In this document: in pieces, positions 59,596 to 64,000 of the stretch
Layout of the letters: every line of letters begins with the position of its first letter
Numbering within the stretch: position 1 is the first letter of the stretch
Assembly: GCA_964007475.1 (NCBI GenBank)
Contig: OZ023275.1
Location: 7,626,001-7,690,000 of the forward strand
DNA length: 64,000 nucleotides
Direction of reading: 5' to 3'
DNA from: Hybos culiciformis
Lineage: Eukaryota; Arthropoda; Insecta; Diptera; Hybotidae
Program-made: the position numbers and the translations under genes
Notes under the pieces: model-generated
The model's input: the letters and a program-made list of their open reading frames with translations, nothing else
Databases searched by the model: none
Told to the model about the DNA's origin: nothing

Positions 59596-62500
59596 AAGGA
59601 ATTATTTTTTTTTAATTTAATTATTTTTTTCAAATGAGTAAATTATATATTGTTTTATAAATAAATATAAAGTAGTGAAAGCCAAAAAATTCTAAATATA
59701 AACCTAAAACCTAGAAAATGACACTGGAAATTATACACAATTCATATGCAAAAATTACCCTTATTTAATGACTTGAACTTTTAAAGTATTCTTCGTATGA
59801 ATTTCAATTTATCCATCACTTAAAAAATAAAAAATAAAAACAAGAATTTCTTTTATTTAATGTAAAATTGTAAAATACTTCAACCATGTGGAAAAATTTG
59901 TTCCAATTGCTACTGTAGGTATAAATATTTAATTTTGATTTAAAAATTAAATTTATGTAAAAAAATCCCAGTACATATATGTACAATTTCAAATTAATTT
60001 TAATTCAATATTTGAACTCAAATCATTTAAGTTCTTATTGGGAATTATAACTGAGTTGAAACGAAAATTTGACTCTGTCTCTGACTATCAAACTGATTAC
60101 GGATGTAGAAAAAAACAATTGTTATAAAATTTTGTGCTTGATATTATATGCTTTAATATTCTACTTGCTTGCATAAAATTAATTAAAAAAATTCAAAACC
60201 CTTATTTTTTTTTTTTTTACAAACATCTACTGAATGTGAATAATTTTTGGTTGTTAAAAATTAAACATATAAAATTGACAAATTTGAAGCATGTAAACAT
60301 TTTCTATTAACACTGTTTGTTTTGAATCAAACAACTAAACAAGTTGATTCATTCCGGTATTGCAGAAAAAAAGATAAAAATAAAAAATTCATCTCTATGT
60401 TGGAAAGATGGCACCGATTTTTAAAATCCTCTGCTTGCAATGATTTATTGATTTTCAAATAAATTTAAATTCTTAGTTATACTTATTTTTTTAAGATATA
60501 TCCTGCCTTTAATAATACATGCACTTTCAATAGCAACATAAAATTTTTTCATATTTTTGAAACATAAGTAGTTTTAAAGTATTCCAAAAAAGCAATGGAA
60601 TTTTGACACCTACTTAAATTTAAAAATGTTGTTTGTGTTAAAAAAAAAAAAAAAATTAATGAAATTTATTGTGGCGCAAATGAAACACATATGTGACATA
60701 ATAGTGAAAAATCAAATTTAGGTTTTTATTTAACGAAAAAAAATGGAAACTAAACCATATGTGCGTCTTCATGAGAAATATTCTATAGTACTTATGTATT
60801 TGAATTTTTCGAGAAAATTTAGTTTTATGCTAATGCTTAGAACTTTCTAATTTTCTTTCACTTTAATTATGCAGCATAATAAGATATTTTCTGTAATACA
60901 AATGGTAGTTTTAAATAACGAATTTAGCAGCAAATAACGAATTTAGCAGCAAAATTAAAATTTGATAAAATTGCAAATGAAAAAACAAAAATTTTTTTTT
61001 ATTTATTTATTTGTTCACAATTCTTGATTCATATGGAAAAAAAAAATATTATATCACTAAATCCTAAATAAAATGTTTTCCATAAGTGTAAATGTAAATA
61101 TATTAAATCATTAGCTGCGATGTGTAGAAATAGTAATTATTTTATAAAAATGTAAAAGCATCAGAAGAATTATGGATAAATAAAAAAATTTAAAATTTTA
61201 ATATAAATAATAAAAATATTACTAACTTGAACAATTGTAAGCTAATTTATCTTCAAAACTGCATTTTCATCAAAAGTTAGTTCTCTTAGAAAAAACTTCA
61301 CGTAACTATTGAAAGGTTTTATTCTGTTTTTTGTTTGTTATTTTTTTTCAAATTGGACTTTATTTAATCAACATTAAACTCTATTATAATGATATATTAT
61401 AATTGATTTTACATACTCGTTCGTAATCGTATCATTCTATTTTTTTATTTTATATTTTTTTTAATTTTTCATTTAAATTTAAATGACTTTTGAAATTTAT
61501 ATGATTTTATAAAACTACTGAATAATTTAGGGATGTTAGTTCTTGAAGTTTAATTTCAAAAATAAATTAATCATAGTTTCTAACCATTTAAAATTTGTAT
61601 GGCTTGCATATTTTTTTCTTATTATAAATTTTTTTCCACAATATCAGTTCCGAAGATATCGAGTAAGTAAATAAAAATGAAATTCTGTTTGTTGGAAAGC
61701 GCATAATTTGAGAACAACTGGGTGGTTAATTTATTCGTAATAATCCGAGTAAGGTTTTTAAAGAAAGAAAAATTTTTATTTACACTTTTGGAAGATATTG
61801 TTCCTATTTTTTTGAAAGAATATACTGAATAATATAAATCTATAAAATTCTCCGCCTTAAAAAAGTTTAAACTTCTTTTAGAACACACACTGCAAGTTTC
61901 AATAAAATCGAAGTTCAATCCTTGTAAGAAATTAAAAAAAAATGTCTTACTGCTTCAATTAAATTATATTACCACTTATGTACATGAATATCTGAGATTG
62001 TCTAAATAACTATTATAATTATTTACAAGTTTATTACTGTTATTGAGTAAAAATAACTTGAATAAAACCTATGAGCTAATTACATTCATATATATTATAT
62101 AAATTAATATCGTATAACCATTAATGTTTTGATATTTCAGCCAAAGGTTGCATAATAATGCATTGATATTTTTGCATTGTTTTTCTAAACAAAATTTACA
62201 AAATTTTTCCATTAAGTATTTTAAATACATACAAACATTTGAAATTAAATTTTCAATGTCATCTACTTATGGATTAAGTCGCGTGGAATAAGTGTGGCAT
62301 GCGTTGTTATAAATTCCAAAAAAGAAAATGAAAAACAATAATAATAATAAAAAAAAAAATGAAAAACCATTAAACGAAAAAACTAAAAGAATAAAATACA
62401 AATGCAATTCCACGGCACAAATTAACAAATACATATTTAAAATAATATAACAAAAGAACTTAAGTAAGGATACGCGATTATTAAATCCCATTGCATAAAA

Positions 62501-64000
62501 ATAACTGATTGAAAATACGAAAATTTTTCGTAAATCTCGTTACATTATTCTTTCAATTCCCAGCAATTCCCATATTATTTATTTTTGCTTTATTATTATT
62601 ATTATTATTATTATTAAAGACAATTCACCCTCTTTCAATGTGAGTAGGTACATATAGTGTAAAAAAGGTATTTTCAAAATCTAAAATTTCACCCTCCTAA
62701 TACGAAAAATTTATTTAACTATCCGAAAGAAGTAAAAAACTGTTATCTACTTCAAGCTTTATTATTATTTATTTTTTTATTTTAAAAATAACACTCTATT
62801 AAATTTGTATTAAATTGTTAAACCTATGTGAAATGGAAATATTCTGGGAGATTTTTTTTTTAAATGAAAAGGAGTTAGATGTTTTGCGATTCGAATTAAA
62901 TCATCATTATTTCCATACAAAGTCTATACTAAAACTATTATTATGTGGATAAGTGTCAAAATTTAATGTAAACATATCTTTAAAACTAAGAAATCCTTAT
63001 TGATTTTAAAATTATTTGTTTCAAATGTTTTAGAAGATTAACGAATAGATTAAATCAATTGTAGGCCTGGAAATAACTGGAAAGGCTCACATTTCCATCG
63101 TTTTATTCAATATCTTTACTATCCTTATTTTGAATTTTATAATGCCTATTCCTTTAAATTGTCGAGAAATGCGATTCGAAAGACATTTGAATGAATATAA
63201 TTAAGACTTGTTGAGTTTTTCCACTGGGATCAAGAATAGGGTCGCTTTCAATGTTAAAAAAAAAACACGACAACATTTTCGGTACTTTTAAAGACAATTT
63301 TTTAAACTTTCTATCATATTAGCGAGAAATTGTATAATTATCTACAATCAATTGCTTTTCGAATGGAATTATAGATAAATTTTTGTGATGCGCCTTGGAA
63401 GATTCAAATAAGGACTGTAAAAATGTTGAACATAACATGTGGAAATATAAGTATCTAAACCTAAAGCTATGGCTGTTGGAAATGGTTGTGTTTCTTTTCA
63501 TTTGAGCCCCACAACTATCAGTTATTAATTGATTGTGATCAGAGTGAATGGAAAGAAGCTCATTTATTCCAAACGTCTAAGATTTCTTAAAATACTAAGA
63601 GAATTTTCTGAAATTAATTTTTAAAAATTTAAACCATAAATTTAAATGAATTACAATATTTCAAAGATCCTTGATAGTGAAAATTTAAAAACAAGATAAT
63701 AGTATTCTAACAAACACATATTTATACTTGTTTTTTATTTTGTTATTTTTCATATCTTCGCCTTAATGCCGTTTGCGCGATTAAAACATTGTGAAATAAT
63801 TTTTTTTTACTGTACTTTAATTTTTCATAACTTCATCCTATAGGACTCGACTTAAAAGGCAAAAGTAATTTTGCTGGATCCCTATATATTATTCCCTTTT
63901 TATTCGCTTAAATTTGTAAAGTTTTTTTTTTTTTTTATTCAAGAAAATAATTCAAAACATCTGCTCATTTTTTATTTCTTGTTTATATAAAGTCCTTTAT
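59596..64000. other. AT-rich intergenic DNA
   Basis: No gene, RNA or element is recognised. An ATT microsatellite lies at about 62592-62617. Frames here are low-complexity translations. Confidence 0.5.

Noticed and set aside
62592..62617. CRISPR-like or tandem array
   Set aside because: Plain ATT microsatellite; no spacer structure in the window.

Overview
The window is AT-rich eukaryotic DNA with long homopolymer runs, spliceosomal introns (GT..AG, many only 55-110 bp), TATA-box promoters, AATAAA signals and many decayed transposable elements. The recognisable genes are an achaete-scute family bHLH gene of the asense type and narrow abdomen (the insect NALCN sodium leak channel). They point to an insect, most probably a fly (Diptera). 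The species cannot be named from the sequence.

Layout. 1-4.5 kb holds two copies of one small inverted-repeat element, the second lying inside a larger element with long imperfect terminal repeats. 4.5-9.4 kb carries a tandem pair of paralogous two-exon genes for small secreted proteins, with a decayed Tc1-like transposon between them. 9.8-18.7 kb is a transposon cluster: two hAT elements with 8-bp target duplications (each associated with another inverted-repeat element), a long-TIR element, a 467-bp MITE, a PIF/Harbinger-like MITE, a broken Jockey-like LINE and a gypsy-type LTR relic. 20.9-22.7 kb (minus) is a third secreted-protein gene, whose product repeats a DPFxDIF-type motif. 22.8-33.2 kb is nearly empty, with a SINE-like fragment and one doubtful small ORF.

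33.2-37.4 kb (minus) is asense in two exons. About 0.6 kb upstream of its start codon lie a CAGCTG E-box and an exact match to the Hairy/E(spl) site GGCACGCGAC. 44.7-57.6 kb (plus) is narrow abdomen: 20 coding exons were resolved, the EEKE selectivity filter is intact, and a long Ser/Gly-rich reading frame precedes the conserved N-terminus. The real first exon was not found. 57.6-64 kb is AT-rich and without a recognisable gene, apart from a worn second copy of the 13-kb MITE.

How the genes relate. asense (neural precursor transcription factor) and na (neuronal leak channel) are divergent and about 7.3 kb apart. Nothing here shows that they are co-regulated. The three secreted-protein genes share one plan: TATA box, a 16-17-codon signal-peptide exon ending in an Asn codon, a short phase-0 intron, and one exon for the whole mature protein. 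I do not recognise these three proteins. They are the best candidates here for something undescribed.
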